Below, one piece after another: positions 8,591 through 17,098 of a stretch of 64,000 bases of DNA. The notes under the pieces were generated by a model. It saw only the letters and a list, made by a program, of their open reading frames with translations, had not been told where the DNA came from and ran no database searches. This DNA is from an uncultured Gemmatimonadota bacterium (lineage in GTDB: Bacteria > Gemmatimonadota > Gemmatimonadetes > Gemmatimonadales > Gemmatimonadaceae). The DNA lies in contig CADEFN010000002.1 of NCBI GenBank assembly GCA_902826615.1, positions 310,001-374,000 on the forward strand, in the 5' to 3' direction. Made by a program: the position numbers and the translations under genes. Each line of letters begins with the position of its first letter. Positions within the stretch are counted from its first letter, which is position 1.

Positions 8591-9670
8591 TCAGCGCGCC
8601 GGCGACGAGGGACGGATGCGCACACCACCCGATCCCGTATCGATGGTGATACGCCCGGCTCCGTCACCAAGCACACCTTGCAGCAGACGTCGTTCATTGC
8701 GGGTGATACGGATCGGCACATCCACGTCGATCCCACCGCTCCCGGAGTCGATCTGGAGTCGCGCACCTAACGATGCCGGGACTCCCAGGGTCACTCCCCC
8801 CGAGCCACTGTCGACGATCAGCCGTTCCACATCGGCGTCCAGATCAATTTCCACCGACCCGCTGCCCGAATCGATCGAAAGGTCGGGGGCGCTCACGCCA
8901 CGCAGGCTCACCTGCCCCGATCCGCTGTCGAGCCCCAACCGGTCCACCGCCACGCGACGCAAGGTCAACCCGCCAGATCCGGTGTCCATCTTCAGAACAC
9001 TGCCTCGCACCCCTTCAACCGTCACGTCGCCGGAGCCCGTGTCGAGGTAAAGCTCCCCCTCGGCCTCACGAACGCGCACTTCGCCGCTGCCCGTGTCGAG
9101 GTCGAGTCGCCCGCGGGTGCCCGAGGTCTCCACGTCCGCCGCCTGCACATCCAGGGAGATATCACCGTCGACGTTGCGGATCACCGCCTTGCCAGCGGCA
9201 AGGTTGAGGTCGATAGACTTTCCCTTCGGCACCGTCACCCGCAGGTCCGCCGAGGCCTCCAACCCACTGCCCCGGGTGGAGATCTCAACCCGACGCCCAT
9301 CGCCCGAATCCCAGCCCCCGCCAAAGCGGCCGTCGTCCCGTACCCGCAGCCGCGTGATGGTCGATGAGCCCCAGCCCCGCCCACCCCGCTCCCCCTGGTA
9401 CACCACGCGGTCCCCGGGGAAGATCACGCGAAGCGTCTCTCGACCCTCAATCGACCCCGACTCCACCTTGAGCCGAGAACCGTCGGAACCACGACGCGTC
9501 ACCTGGACCCGCACATCGGAGCCACTCCCCCCCTCCACCAGCAACTCCCCGACCAGGTTGTAGATCGAAACCTCCTGTCCCCGGAGCACCACGTCCTGTT
9601 GCGCCTGGAGCAAGCCAGCACCGCCCACGCTGAGGAGGGTGAAAGTCAGAGCCGGAATTCGTCTTGGCAT
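8591..9670 (-). CDS. Secreted DUF4097-family repeat protein (putative beta-helix)
   Basis: 359 aa with a signal peptide (MPRRIPALTFTLLSVGGAGLLQAQ). From about residue 190 on it is built of at least eight near-regular units of about 20 residues, each holding a D-(S/T)-G-S-G-x-(V/I/L)-x-(V/I/L) core: LDTGSGEVRV, LDTGSGDVTV, MDTGSGGLTL, LDSGSGQVSL, IDSGSGSVEI, VDSGSGGVTL, IDSGSGGIDV, IDTGSGGVRI. This is the hallmark of DUF4097-type right-handed beta-helices. Predicted periplasmic or surface protein. In other bacteria DUF4097 genes often sit with ECF sigma/anti-sigma or PspC genes; here an ECF sigma gene lies about 800 bases away in divergent orientation. Confidence 0.82.
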   Translation of the reverse strand: MPRRIPALTFTLLSVGGAGLLQAQQDVVLRGQEVSIYNLVGELLVEGGSGSDVRVQVTRRGSDGSRLKVESGSIEGRETLRVIFPGDRVVYQGERGGRGWGSSTITRLRVRDDGRFGGGWDSGDGRRVEISTRGSGLEASADLRVTVPKGKSIDLNLAAGKAVIRNVDGDISLDVQAADVETSGTRGRLDLDTGSGEVRVREAEGELYLDTGSGDVTVEGVRGSVLKMDTGSGGLTLRRVAVDRLGLDSGSGQVSLRGVSAPDLSIDSGSGSVEIDLDADVERLIVDSGSGGVTLGVPASLGARLQIDSGSGGIDVDVPIRITRNERRLLQGVLGDGAGRITIDTGSGGVRIRPSSPAR

Positions 9671-9797
9671 GAAAGGGCAGCCGTTGAAGTCAGCGGTGAG
9701 ACACCGCGAGAGCGGCTCTGGTTTGGACGCCTGCTACGGTGCATTCTCCGAATGGTGAGCCCAAAGCGCCCCACCTTTCCCATCCGTCCAGACACAA

Positions 9798-10397
9798 ATG
9801 TCCCTCCCCTCCCGAGATGACGCGCACGCGCTGATGTGCGAGTACACCCAGAGTGACTCACTCCGGAAGCACATGTACTCCGTCGAGTGCGCCATGCGCG
9901 CCTACGCCGCTCACTTTGGAGAAGAGGTGGAGAGCTGGGGACTGGCCGGCCTCATGCATGACTTCGACTACGAGCGCTGGCCCAATGCCGCACATAGCCC
10001 CGACGAGGAACATCCCGCCGAGGGGGTCCGTTTGCTCCGAAGCCGCGGCTATCCGGAAGACGTCCTCGAGGCCATCCTCGGCCACGCGAACTACTCCGGT
10101 GTGCCCCGGGTATCCCTGATGGCCAGGGCGCTCTTTGCCGTCGACGAGCTGACCGGTTTGATCACCGCGACCGCGCTGGTGAAGCCCACCCGGAGCGTGC
10201 ATGATGTTGATGCTCGCTCGGTGCTCAAGAAGATGAAGGACAAGGGCTTCGCTCGGGGGGTCAACCGGGACGACGTCACCAGCGGGGCGGCCGACCTGGG
10301 GGTCGAGCTGGAACCCCATGTGCAGTTTGTGATCGCCGCAATGCAGGGCGAGGCAGCACGCATTGGATTGGCCGGCGTCCCGGCCGCCCCGGCATGA
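9798..10397 (+). CDS. HD-domain hydrolase (HDIG type)
   Basis: 199 aa. Metal-binding pattern: H (RKHMYSVECAMRAY), HD (GLMHDFDYERW), H (EEHPAEGV), H (ILGHANYSG) and a later D (FAVDELTG). The order H-HD-H-H-D is that of the HDIG subgroup of phosphohydrolases. Small cytosolic members without fused domains are widespread and mostly uncharacterised; they may hydrolyse nucleotides. The neighbours give no further clue. Confidence 0.85.
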   Translation: MSLPSRDDAHALMCEYTQSDSLRKHMYSVECAMRAYAAHFGEEVESWGLAGLMHDFDYERWPNAAHSPDEEHPAEGVRLLRSRGYPEDVLEAILGHANYSGVPRVSLMARALFAVDELTGLITATALVKPTRSVHDVDARSVLKKMKDKGFARGVNRDDVTSGAADLGVELEPHVQFVIAAMQGEAARIGLAGVPAAPA

Positions 10398-10463
10398 GGG
10401 GATTGCGACGTCAACACTGAGCGCGGGACCCGCGTTCTAGGAGCAACGACACACTGAGACGGC

Positions 10464-11078
10464 GTGACGACTGCCATCGTGCCCATTGCAGGGATCTCCA
10501 CCGAATCACCCATGAGAGTTCGGCTCATGGGTGACGCGGTCGATCGCATGCAGGAGCACAGCTATGTCGTCGCCGCACAACGCGGGGAGAGCGAGGCCTT
10601 CGCGCAGCTGGTCCGGCTGCACCAGCGTCGCGCGTACGCCGTGGCACGCGCCATCGTGCTCACGCACGAAGATGCGGAAGACGCCGTGCAGGAAGGATTT
10701 CTGCATGCGTACCGCGCGCTCGATCGCTTTCTCCCCGATCAGGCCTTTGGCGCCTGGCTGCATCGCATTGTTGCCAACGCCGCCCTCGACATCACCCGCC
10801 GGAAAAAGGTGCGCGATGCCGAAACTCTCGCTGACACCATCGCATCACCGTTCCGCGACCCGGGCGAGTCTGACGAGTTGCGGCGACGGCTCAATGCGGC
10901 TCTTGCCGCCCTGGGTGAACGTCAGCGCTCGGTGATCGTGCTGCATGACGTGGAAGGATTCAAACACGCAGAAATCGGCCGCATGCTCGGTATCCCCGAG
11001 GGTACGGCCCGGTCGGATTTGCATCACGCTCGCGCCAGGCTTCGTCAGGCGCTGAGCGCTCTCCGGAGTCATCTATGA
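10464..11078 (+). CDS. ECF-type RNA polymerase sigma factor
   Basis: 204 aa from a GTG start (an internal ATG at 10512 is an alternative). Sigma region 2 is visible in FAQLVRLHQRRAYAVARAIV and HEDAEDAVQEGFLHAYRALDRF (the DAEDxxQ core), and region 4 in ALAALGERQRSVIVLHDVEGFKHAEIG with the recognition helix IPEGTARSDLHHAR. It overlaps the next gene by 4 bases (ATGA), and five more co-directional genes follow to 16201, ending in efflux components. It probably directs transcription of this unit, including itself, but no promoter motif was identified. Confidence 0.93.
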   Translation: MTTAIVPIAGISTESPMRVRLMGDAVDRMQEHSYVVAAQRGESEAFAQLVRLHQRRAYAVARAIVLTHEDAEDAVQEGFLHAYRALDRFLPDQAFGAWLHRIVANAALDITRRKKVRDAETLADTIASPFRDPGESDELRRRLNAALAALGERQRSVIVLHDVEGFKHAEIGRMLGIPEGTARSDLHHARARLRQALSALRSHL

Positions 11079-11449
11079 ACATCATCCCTGGCAACAATCG
11101 TGAGTGGAGCGAAGGCGAGCTGCAGCAGACCCTCGCATCGCACTACCGCTCCAACCTTGACGAGTCCTACTGGTCCGGCCTCGAAGGCCGCATCCTGGAG
11201 CGCATCCGCGGCGAAAATGTCCGCGAGTGGTGGTCGTGGTTCCCCGGCTGGGTGCGATACGGAGTTGCCGCCGCCGCCGGTGCTGCCATTCTCGCCAGTG
11301 TCGCCACCTGGCAGTCACGGGTGACACAGGAACGCATCGCCTACCGCGAGTTGCTCGGCACACCCACCGAAGTTCCGATTCTTTCCGAGCGGACGACACC
11401 GGTGGACCAGGACCGCGAGCACACGCTCCGCTACCTCCTCACACACTGA
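11075..11449 (+). CDS. Small membrane protein, candidate anti-sigma factor
   Basis: 124 aa, overlapping the sigma gene by 4 bases. A cytosolic N-terminal helical region of about 65 residues (ELQQTLASHYRSNLDESYW) precedes one transmembrane helix (YGVAAAAGAAILASVATW) and an outside tail of about 40 residues. Topology, size and coupling to an ECF sigma gene match anti-sigma factors. The classic HxxxCxxC zinc motif is absent, so the call rests mainly on context. Confidence 0.65.
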   Translation: MNIIPGNNREWSEGELQQTLASHYRSNLDESYWSGLEGRILERIRGENVREWWSWFPGWVRYGVAAAAGAAILASVATWQSRVTQERIAYRELLGTPTEVPILSERTTPVDQDREHTLRYLLTH

Positions 11450-11457
11450 GGTTTCTC

Positions 11458-11835
11458 GTGAAGCAATCAAAGAACGTGGCGATGGCCTTCCTCCTTGGCA
11501 CCTTCCTCACCGGAGGTGTGCTGGGGTTCAGCGCCAACCGCTACATGTCGCGAGACGAGGTCTGTGGCGCCAAGGGGTCCACCACGCTGGTCGCGGTGCT
11601 CGCGAACCGCCTCGGCCTCAGCACCGAGCAGAGTGCGCGTGTCGACTCCATCCTCGACAACCGGTCAGTGCAGTACAAGAAGGCCATGGCCCCACTGCGC
11701 CCGCAGCTCGATTCCATCAAGCTCAACGCGCGCGAGCAAATCCGGCAGACGCTGACTGACCAGCAGCGCCCGGCATTCGAGGCCCTGCTTCAGGATCTTA
11801 ACGATTCAACACGGAAAGACGACGAACAGTCATGA
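11458..11835 (+). CDS. Spy/CpxP-like periplasmic protein
   Basis: 125 aa from a GTG start at 11458, 8 bases after the previous stop. An N-terminal signal/anchor helix (VAMAFLLGTFLTGGVLGF) is followed by an all-helical domain with LSTEQSARVDSIL and LTDQQRPAF, the LTxxQ motif of the CpxP/Spy/zinc-resistance-associated group. These are periplasmic chaperone-like stress sensors often encoded next to ECF sigma or two-component systems. Overlaps the TolC gene by 4 bases (ATGA), so expression is coupled. Confidence 0.78.
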   Translation: MKQSKNVAMAFLLGTFLTGGVLGFSANRYMSRDEVCGAKGSTTLVAVLANRLGLSTEQSARVDSILDNRSVQYKKAMAPLRPQLDSIKLNAREQIRQTLTDQQRPAFEALLQDLNDSTRKDDEQS

Positions 11836-13133
11836 AACGCTTCTGGCTCGTTGTTCTCCTTCCGGTCGCACTCCGGGCACAGGGCGCCACAGAAAATGGC
11901 GCCCGACCTGTTTCGCTGGATGAAGCCGTTCGGTTGGCACAACGCAACTCGCCACTGACGGTCCAGGCCCGCGGCCAGCTGCGCACCAGTGACGCAGCCA
12001 TCCGCACGGCCTTCGGCACATACATCCCCACCCTCAGCATGTCGGCGGGCGCGTCCAGCTCCGAAGGGCAGAACCTTCAGCCCAATGGCCGCCTTACCGA
12101 CATCACCACACCGTGGAACTTCAATCGCGGTGTCAACACAAACCTCGAGCTCTTCGACGGCGGTCGCCGGTATTTCAACCTGCAAAGCGCCCGGGCCGAC
12201 CAGGACGCCGCTGAGGCCAACGAACGGCTGCAGAACTACCGCGTCGCGCTCGATGTCAGCCAGCAGTACTTCAACATCCTGGCGGCGCGCGAGTCCCGCG
12301 CCGCCGCGCAGGCCCAGTTTGCCCAGGCCGACCAGCAGCTCAAGGTGGCCAGCGCCCGCGTGGCTGCCGGGGCCGCCACCCTCTCTGATTCGCTTCGGTC
12401 GGTCATCGCCGTCGGCAATGCGCAGCTCTCCATCCTGAGTGCCGAAAACAACATCCGGGTTGCATCTGCCAACCTCACACGGCTGGTCGGCACCAATACC
12501 GAAGTGACCGCTTCCAACGAGGAGGGACGCGAGATCCCGGTCGTGAGTATCGACTCCACGCAGATCCGCTCTCTCATCGACCAGGCGCCAAGCATCGTGT
12601 CGGCGCGGCACCAGGTCAACGCCGCCATCCAGTCGCGCCGCGCCACCCGCACCTCGTACCTGCCGACCATGAGCATGGGGTACGGATACTCGGGGAATCG
12701 CACAGACGAGGCCTTTGCCCCAGGCGGTGGTCCGTTCAGCAGCCTGCGAACCCTGCGCCTCAACTTCAACTACCAGCTGTTTGGCGGGTTGCAGCGCGAA
12801 GAAAACGTGGCCCGTGCACAGGTGGCCGAGTCCAACGCCGCAGCGCAGCTCCGTGACGCGCGACTCTCCGTCGAACAGCAGGTGACACAACTCCTTGGAA
12901 GCCTGCGCCTCGCCGAAGCACGCATTGGCATTCAGCTCTCATCGGTGAGCGCCGGCGAGGAAGACCTGCGTGTGCAGAACCAGCGTTATGCCCTCGGCTC
13001 CTCCACGTTGCTCGACGTTCTCACGTCGCAAAGCACTCTCAACCAGGCCCGCTTCTCCCTGATCCAGGCCCGGTACGACGCTCGTCTCGCCAAAGCCCAG
13101 ATCGAAGCGCTCATCGGGCGCGACATCCCCTGA
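11832..13133 (+). CDS. TolC-family outer membrane efflux protein
   Basis: 433 aa with a signal peptide (MKRFWLVVLLPVALRAQG). Two similar halves carry the OEP pattern: SLDEAVRLAQRNSP near residue 30, a long coiled-coil helix segment (ADQDAAEANERLQNYRVALDVSQ) and the second half ending LEVLTS-like LLDVLTSQSTLNQARFSLIQARYDARLA. TolC trimers form the outer membrane duct for tripartite exporters. It is followed 32 bases on by the periplasmic adaptor, so the three parts of an efflux pump except the ATPase are together. Confidence 0.92.
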   Translation: MKRFWLVVLLPVALRAQGATENGARPVSLDEAVRLAQRNSPLTVQARGQLRTSDAAIRTAFGTYIPTLSMSAGASSSEGQNLQPNGRLTDITTPWNFNRGVNTNLELFDGGRRYFNLQSARADQDAAEANERLQNYRVALDVSQQYFNILAARESRAAAQAQFAQADQQLKVASARVAAGAATLSDSLRSVIAVGNAQLSILSAENNIRVASANLTRLVGTNTEVTASNEEGREIPVVSIDSTQIRSLIDQAPSIVSARHQVNAAIQSRRATRTSYLPTMSMGYGYSGNRTDEAFAPGGGPFSSLRTLRLNFNYQLFGGLQREENVARAQVAESNAAAQLRDARLSVEQQVTQLLGSLRLAEARIGIQLSSVSAGEEDLRVQNQRYALGSSTLLDVLTSQSTLNQARFSLIQARYDARLAKAQIEALIGRDIP

Positions 13134-13165
13134 GCCGGTTCCCGGCCCTTTCGACGGTCCCCCCT

Positions 13166-14962
13166 GTGAAACGTCATACTTTTCTCCTGTTGTCCCTCGC
13201 CGTGCTCGCCGCCTGCAAAAAGGAAGAGCAGCAGGTGATCACCATTCCCACGGCCGCGGTCGCCCGCCGCACGCTGGTGCTCGACGCCACGGCGTCGGGT
13301 TCCGTCGAACCGATCAACGTCGTCGAGGTGAAGTCCAAGTCCTCGGGACAGATCGTGCAGATGACGGTCGAAACCGGGAGCATGGTGCGGAACGGTGAGC
13401 TGCTGGTGCAGCTCGAAACCCGCGACGTGCAGAATCAGTTTGACCAGACGAAAGCAGACCTTAACGCCGCCGAAGCGCGACTCCAGATGTCTGACGCGCA
13501 GAAGAAGCGCTCCGACGGTCTCTTCGCGCAACGGATCATCACGGCCCAGGAAAACGAAACCGCGCAGCTCGACTATGCCAACGCGCAGGCCCAGGTGATT
13601 CGCGCGCGCACCTCGCTCGACCTGGCGCAGCAGCGCCTCGACGATGCCACCGTCCGCGCCCCATCGGGCGGCACCGTCATCGAAAAGACCGTCTCGTTAG
13701 GCCAGGTGATCACCTCGGCCACCAGTGGTGTGGGTGGTGGTACCACCCTGCTCAAGATGGCGGATCTCACCAAGGTGCGGATGCGCGCCCTCTTCAACGA
13801 AACAGACATCGGCAGTGTCTCCGCCGGCCAGCAGGCCACCGTCACGGTTGACGCCTTCCCCGACCGCCCCTTCCGCGGCACCGTGGAGAAGATCGAGCCG
13901 CAAGCCGTGGTGCAGCAGAGTGTCACCATGTTCCCGGTGCTCATCTCGCTCGACAACCGCGAAGGACTCCTCAAGCCGGGAATGAACGGCGAAGCCGCCG
14001 TGCTCGTCGATCGCCGCGAAAACGTGCTGGCCGTGCCAAACGACGCCGTGCGTACCGCGCGTGAGGCCCCGATGATGGCCGGCGCCCTCGGTCTCTCCAC
14101 CGACTCCGTGAGCGCAGCCATCCAGGCACAGATGGCACAGTTTGGCGGCATGCGTGGGATGGGCGGGCGCGGCAATCAGGAAGGTGGACTCCCCAACATG
14201 GGTGGACCGCCACGTGGCATGCGCATGATGCCGGGTGATGTCGACCTCCCCCAGCAGCCGCAGGGACGTCCGCAGGGGCCCCCGCCAAGTGAGGCCGACT
14301 GCGCGAAGTACCGCGACGCCATTGCCAAGAAGCCGGAGGTCGCCGCCCAGCTGCAGGGACTGCGGCAGAAGATGATGAATGGCGAGATGGACTTTGCCGC
14401 CATGCGCGAGGAATCGCAGAAATTGTACGCCGCGTTAGGCGTCGACGCGTCGATCGCGCGCGGCTGTGGGGGCGGGGGACGTCCCGGCGGCGCTGGCGCA
14501 CCAGGGGGACAGGCACCGGGTGCCAACGCCGCGCCCCCCGGGATGGCTCAGAACCCGGGTGGCCAGGCCGCGCAGGGCGGTGCTCGCGGTCAGCGCGGGG
14601 ATCGCCCCCAGAGCGGTGGCGCGGTCCCAACGCAGGGTGGCGAGTTCCCGATGCGTGGCCGCACCCGGACCGGGGTGGTGTTCGTGGTGGCGAACGGGGT
14701 CTACACACCAAAAGTTATCCGGCTTGGCATTGCCAACTTCGATTACACCGAAGTGGTGTCCGGGCTCAACGAAGGCGATCAGGTTGCGCTCCTCGCAACC
14801 GCGGCCATCCAGGCCGCGCGTGATTCGAGCAATGCGCGTTTCCGTCAGATGACGGGCGGCGGCATGCCCGGCATGCAACGGCAGCAGCAGGGCGGCGCCC
14901 AGGGTGGCGGAGGCGGTGGTGGCGGCGCCCCCGGTGCTGGTGGTGGTCCCCCGCGTCAGTAG
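13166..14962 (+). CDS. HlyD/MacA-type periplasmic adaptor with large Gly/Pro/Met/Gln-rich insert
   Basis: 598 aa lipoprotein (GTG start; lipobox LAAC, Cys17). Barrel-sandwich/lipoyl halves at about 50-85 and 160-185 flank a helical hairpin (residues 92-160); a beta-barrel domain follows to about 290. The membrane-proximal domain starts at VLAVPNDAVRTARE (287-300) and resumes at TGVVFVVANGVYTPKVIRLG (502-521), interrupted by about 195 extra residues rich in Gly, Pro, Met and Gln, with a helical middle (375-425) and Cys379 and Cys434. A Gly/Gln-rich tail ends the protein. MacA is normally about 370 aa. The adaptor links the TolC duct upstream to the permease 15 bases downstream. Confidence 0.9.
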   Translation: MKRHTFLLLSLAVLAACKKEEQQVITIPTAAVARRTLVLDATASGSVEPINVVEVKSKSSGQIVQMTVETGSMVRNGELLVQLETRDVQNQFDQTKADLNAAEARLQMSDAQKKRSDGLFAQRIITAQENETAQLDYANAQAQVIRARTSLDLAQQRLDDATVRAPSGGTVIEKTVSLGQVITSATSGVGGGTTLLKMADLTKVRMRALFNETDIGSVSAGQQATVTVDAFPDRPFRGTVEKIEPQAVVQQSVTMFPVLISLDNREGLLKPGMNGEAAVLVDRRENVLAVPNDAVRTAREAPMMAGALGLSTDSVSAAIQAQMAQFGGMRGMGGRGNQEGGLPNMGGPPRGMRMMPGDVDLPQQPQGRPQGPPPSEADCAKYRDAIAKKPEVAAQLQGLRQKMMNGEMDFAAMREESQKLYAALGVDASIARGCGGGGRPGGAGAPGGQAPGANAAPPGMAQNPGGQAAQGGARGQRGDRPQSGGAVPTQGGEFPMRGRTRTGVVFVVANGVYTPKVIRLGIANFDYTEVVSGLNEGDQVALLATAAIQAARDSSNARFRQMTGGGMPGMQRQQQGGAQGGGGGGGGAPGAGGGPPRQ

Positions 14963-14977
14963 CCCGGAGCCGATACC

Positions 14978-16201
14978 ATGGTCGTCGCCGAAATTTTTGC
15001 CGTCGCGTTAGGCGCGTTGCGCGCCAACAAACTCCGCTCGATGCTCACCATGCTGGGCATCGTCATCGGGGTGGCGGCCGTCATCGCCATGATTGCCCTT
15101 GGTCGCGGCGCACAGATGGCCGTCAAGGAGCGTATCGCCGCCCTCGGCACCACGCTCCTGACCGTCTCACCGGGGCAGCAGTTCGGCCGTGGCGGTGTCT
15201 TCTCGTTCAACGACCGCGCGCGCATGACCATGAAGGACGCCGTGGCCCTCGAGGAAAAGGGCCGCGGGATCGGCGCCATCCAGCCCGAGATGTCGAGTCA
15301 GCTGCAGGTGCAGTACCTGAACAAGAACACCGGCACCAGTGTGGTAGGCACCACAGCGAACTATCTCGAGGTGCGCAACTACAAGCTCTCTGCCGGGCGA
15401 TTTTTCACCTCGGCCGAGGATGCCGCAAAAGCACGGGTGGCCGTCGTGGGACCCGAGGTCGTGAAGAACATGGGACTCTCGTCACCCTATGCCATTCTCG
15501 ACGAGAACATCCGTATCCGCGGCATCCAGTTCACGGTGGTTGGGGTCCTCGAGTCGAAGGGACAGTCATCACCCTTCCAGAACCCCGATGACCAGCTGCT
15601 GATTCCGCTCCAGACGGCCCGCTACCGCGCCATTGGCACCGAGCGCATTCGCTCCATCTCGGTGCTCGCGACCTCGGAAGACAAGATTCCCGAAACGATG
15701 GCCGAGATTCAGCGGGTGCTGCGTCGCGAACACAAGATTCGGCAGGGACGCCCTGACGACTTCTCCATCCGCAACCAGTCTGACTTTCTCAGCACCTTCG
15801 CCGAAACCACTCAGGTATTCACCTACCTGCTCTCAGGCATCGCGGCTGTGTCGCTGCTGGTCGGTGGAATCGGCATCATGAACATCATGCTCGTCTCGGT
15901 CACTGAACGCACCCGTGAGATCGGCGTCCGCAAGGCGTTAGGCGCGACGAAGGGAAACATCCTCATTCAGTTCCTGATTGAGGCCGTGGTCCTTTGCCTC
16001 CTCGGAGGCCTGCTCGGCATTCTGCTGGGCAGCGGAATCGCACAGTGGCTCAGCTCTGCGTTCCAGTGGAACACCGCCGTCTCGGCGTCATCAGTCGGTC
16101 TGGCGTTCGGCTTCTCCGCGGTGGTCGGCGTGCTGTTCGGCGTCTGGCCGGCACGACGAGCCGCCAAGCTGGACCCGATCCTGGCGTTGCGGTACGAATA
16201 G
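14978..16201 (+). CDS. ABC transporter permease, MacB/FtsX type
   Basis: 407 aa. One N-terminal transmembrane helix (LTMLGIVIGVAAVIAMIALG), a periplasmic MacB_PCD-like domain (about residues 45-270), then three C-terminal helices of the FtsX domain, with the conserved cytosolic coupling segment TERTREIGVRKALGATKGNI. This is the membrane half of a MacB-type mechanotransmission ABC system. No ATP-binding subunit or domain is present in the operon. Two CGTTAGGC octamers encode Ala-Leu-Gly in this gene. Confidence 0.9.
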   Translation: MVVAEIFAVALGALRANKLRSMLTMLGIVIGVAAVIAMIALGRGAQMAVKERIAALGTTLLTVSPGQQFGRGGVFSFNDRARMTMKDAVALEEKGRGIGAIQPEMSSQLQVQYLNKNTGTSVVGTTANYLEVRNYKLSAGRFFTSAEDAAKARVAVVGPEVVKNMGLSSPYAILDENIRIRGIQFTVVGVLESKGQSSPFQNPDDQLLIPLQTARYRAIGTERIRSISVLATSEDKIPETMAEIQRVLRREHKIRQGRPDDFSIRNQSDFLSTFAETTQVFTYLLSGIAAVSLLVGGIGIMNIMLVSVTERTREIGVRKALGATKGNILIQFLIEAVVLCLLGGLLGILLGSGIAQWLSSAFQWNTAVSASSVGLAFGFSAVVGVLFGVWPARRAAKLDPILALRYE

Positions 16202-16207
16202 ACGGCA

Positions 16208-16231
16208 GACGGCAGCTGAAGTACTGCCGTC
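16208..16231 (+). terminator. Hairpin after the permease gene
   Basis: An 8-bp stem GACGGCAG/CTGCCGTC with an 8-nt loop begins 6 bases after the permease stop, followed by TCCATTTCTCC, which is only weakly U-rich. The left arm is the second copy of a tandem GACGGCA unit. It may attenuate or end the efflux transcript. Confidence 0.4.
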
Positions 16232-16259
16232 TCCATTTCTCCCGTTGCGCGCCACGACC

Positions 16260-16285
16260 AAAGATATATCTTTCGATACATCTTT
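16260..16285 (+). promoter_or_regulatory. Candidate PadR operator
   Basis: AAAGATATATCTTT (16260-16273) is a perfect 14-bp palindrome. It overlaps a direct repeat, GATATATCTTT at 16263-16273 and GATACATCTTT at 16275-16285 (10 of 11 identical, 12-bp period). This AT-rich block in a GC-rich background lies 17-42 bases upstream of the padR ATG. PadR family repressors bind similar AT-rich dyads in their own promoters, so autoregulation is likely by inference. Confidence 0.6.
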
Positions 16286-16301
16286 GAGTCGAGGTGCTCC
16301 T

Positions 16302-16913
16302 ATGTGGTATGGCCATTTTGACTGCAGCGATGACCGCGGGCGTCGCGGCAATCGCGGTGACTTCGGGTTCGGGGACTTCGGATTTCGGTGGGAGGGACAC
16401 AAAAAGCGGGGGCGCTGGGGCGGCCGCATGTTCGAGCAGGGTGACCTCAAGATGGTGATCCTCCAGCTCCTGGCTGAAAAGCCGAGGCATGGCTACGAGA
16501 TCATCAAGGCGCTCGAGGAGAGATCTGGCGGGGTGTACGCGCCGTCAGCGGGTGCGGTTTATCCCACACTGACCCTGCTGGAAGAGATGGGGCACGCCAC
16601 GGCGTCTGAGGATGGTGGCAAGAAGGTCTATACGATCACGGACGCGGGACGCGCCTACCTCGACGAGAACCGCAACACCGTCGACGACGTCTTTGAGAGG
16701 CTCTCCGACATCGGCGCTGCGGTTTTCAGTGACAGCATGAAGGAAGTGGGCAAGGCGTTCAGCCGGATCGTGCGCGCCACCTTCTATGCGTCACCAGAAC
16801 ACCTTCGCGACAGTGAAACGTCCAGGCGGATCGTAGACGTCCTGGAGCGCGCTTCCCGTGAAATCGACGAGATCCTCCGTGGCCCGGTGGGCGGTCCGGG
16901 GAAGACTGGGTAA
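16302..16913 (+). CDS. PadR family transcriptional regulator
   Basis: 203 aa. The ATG at 16302 is preceded by a ribosome site (GAGGTG) 11 bases upstream. A Gly/Arg/Asp/Phe-rich N-terminal 44 residues, with two CSD/FGFGDFGF-like stretches, precedes the winged helix: MVILQLLAEKPRHGYEIIKALEER, then AVYPTLTLLEEMGHATASEDGGKKVYTITDAGR, the family signature. A C-terminal helical dimerisation region completes it. These repressors commonly control adjacent ABC efflux genes; here it follows the permease and has its own operator-like repeat. Confidence 0.92.
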   Translation: MWYGHFDCSDDRGRRGNRGDFGFGDFGFRWEGHKKRGRWGGRMFEQGDLKMVILQLLAEKPRHGYEIIKALEERSGGVYAPSAGAVYPTLTLLEEMGHATASEDGGKKVYTITDAGRAYLDENRNTVDDVFERLSDIGAAVFSDSMKEVGKAFSRIVRATFYASPEHLRDSETSRRIVDVLERASREIDEILRGPVGGPGKTG

Positions 16914-16993
16914 CGAGCGATAGGCGGGCGAGTCCGGCGCGGCGCCAAAGATTCCGCTGGACGAGGGCAACGGACCCCATAAATTCGTGGGCG

Positions 16994-17023
16994 GGCTGCG
17001 GCGGTTGTCGCGGCCCGTTTTTC
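16994..17023 (+). terminator. Rho-independent terminator
   Basis: An 8-bp stem GGGCTGCG/CGCGGCCC (one T-G pair) with an 8-nt loop, followed by GTTTTT. It ends the padR transcript about 80 bases after its stop. Confidence 0.8.
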
Positions 17024-17098
17024 GTCGGGGTTGTTCGCCCGGCAGACCTCAATCGAAACAGCGTCATGCCGGGTCCCCCCGGCCGATGACGTTCACAT

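Noticed and set aside
11790-12890. A 366-aa minus-strand ORF
   Set aside because: Antisense to the TolC gene; composition typical of a GC-rich shadow frame.
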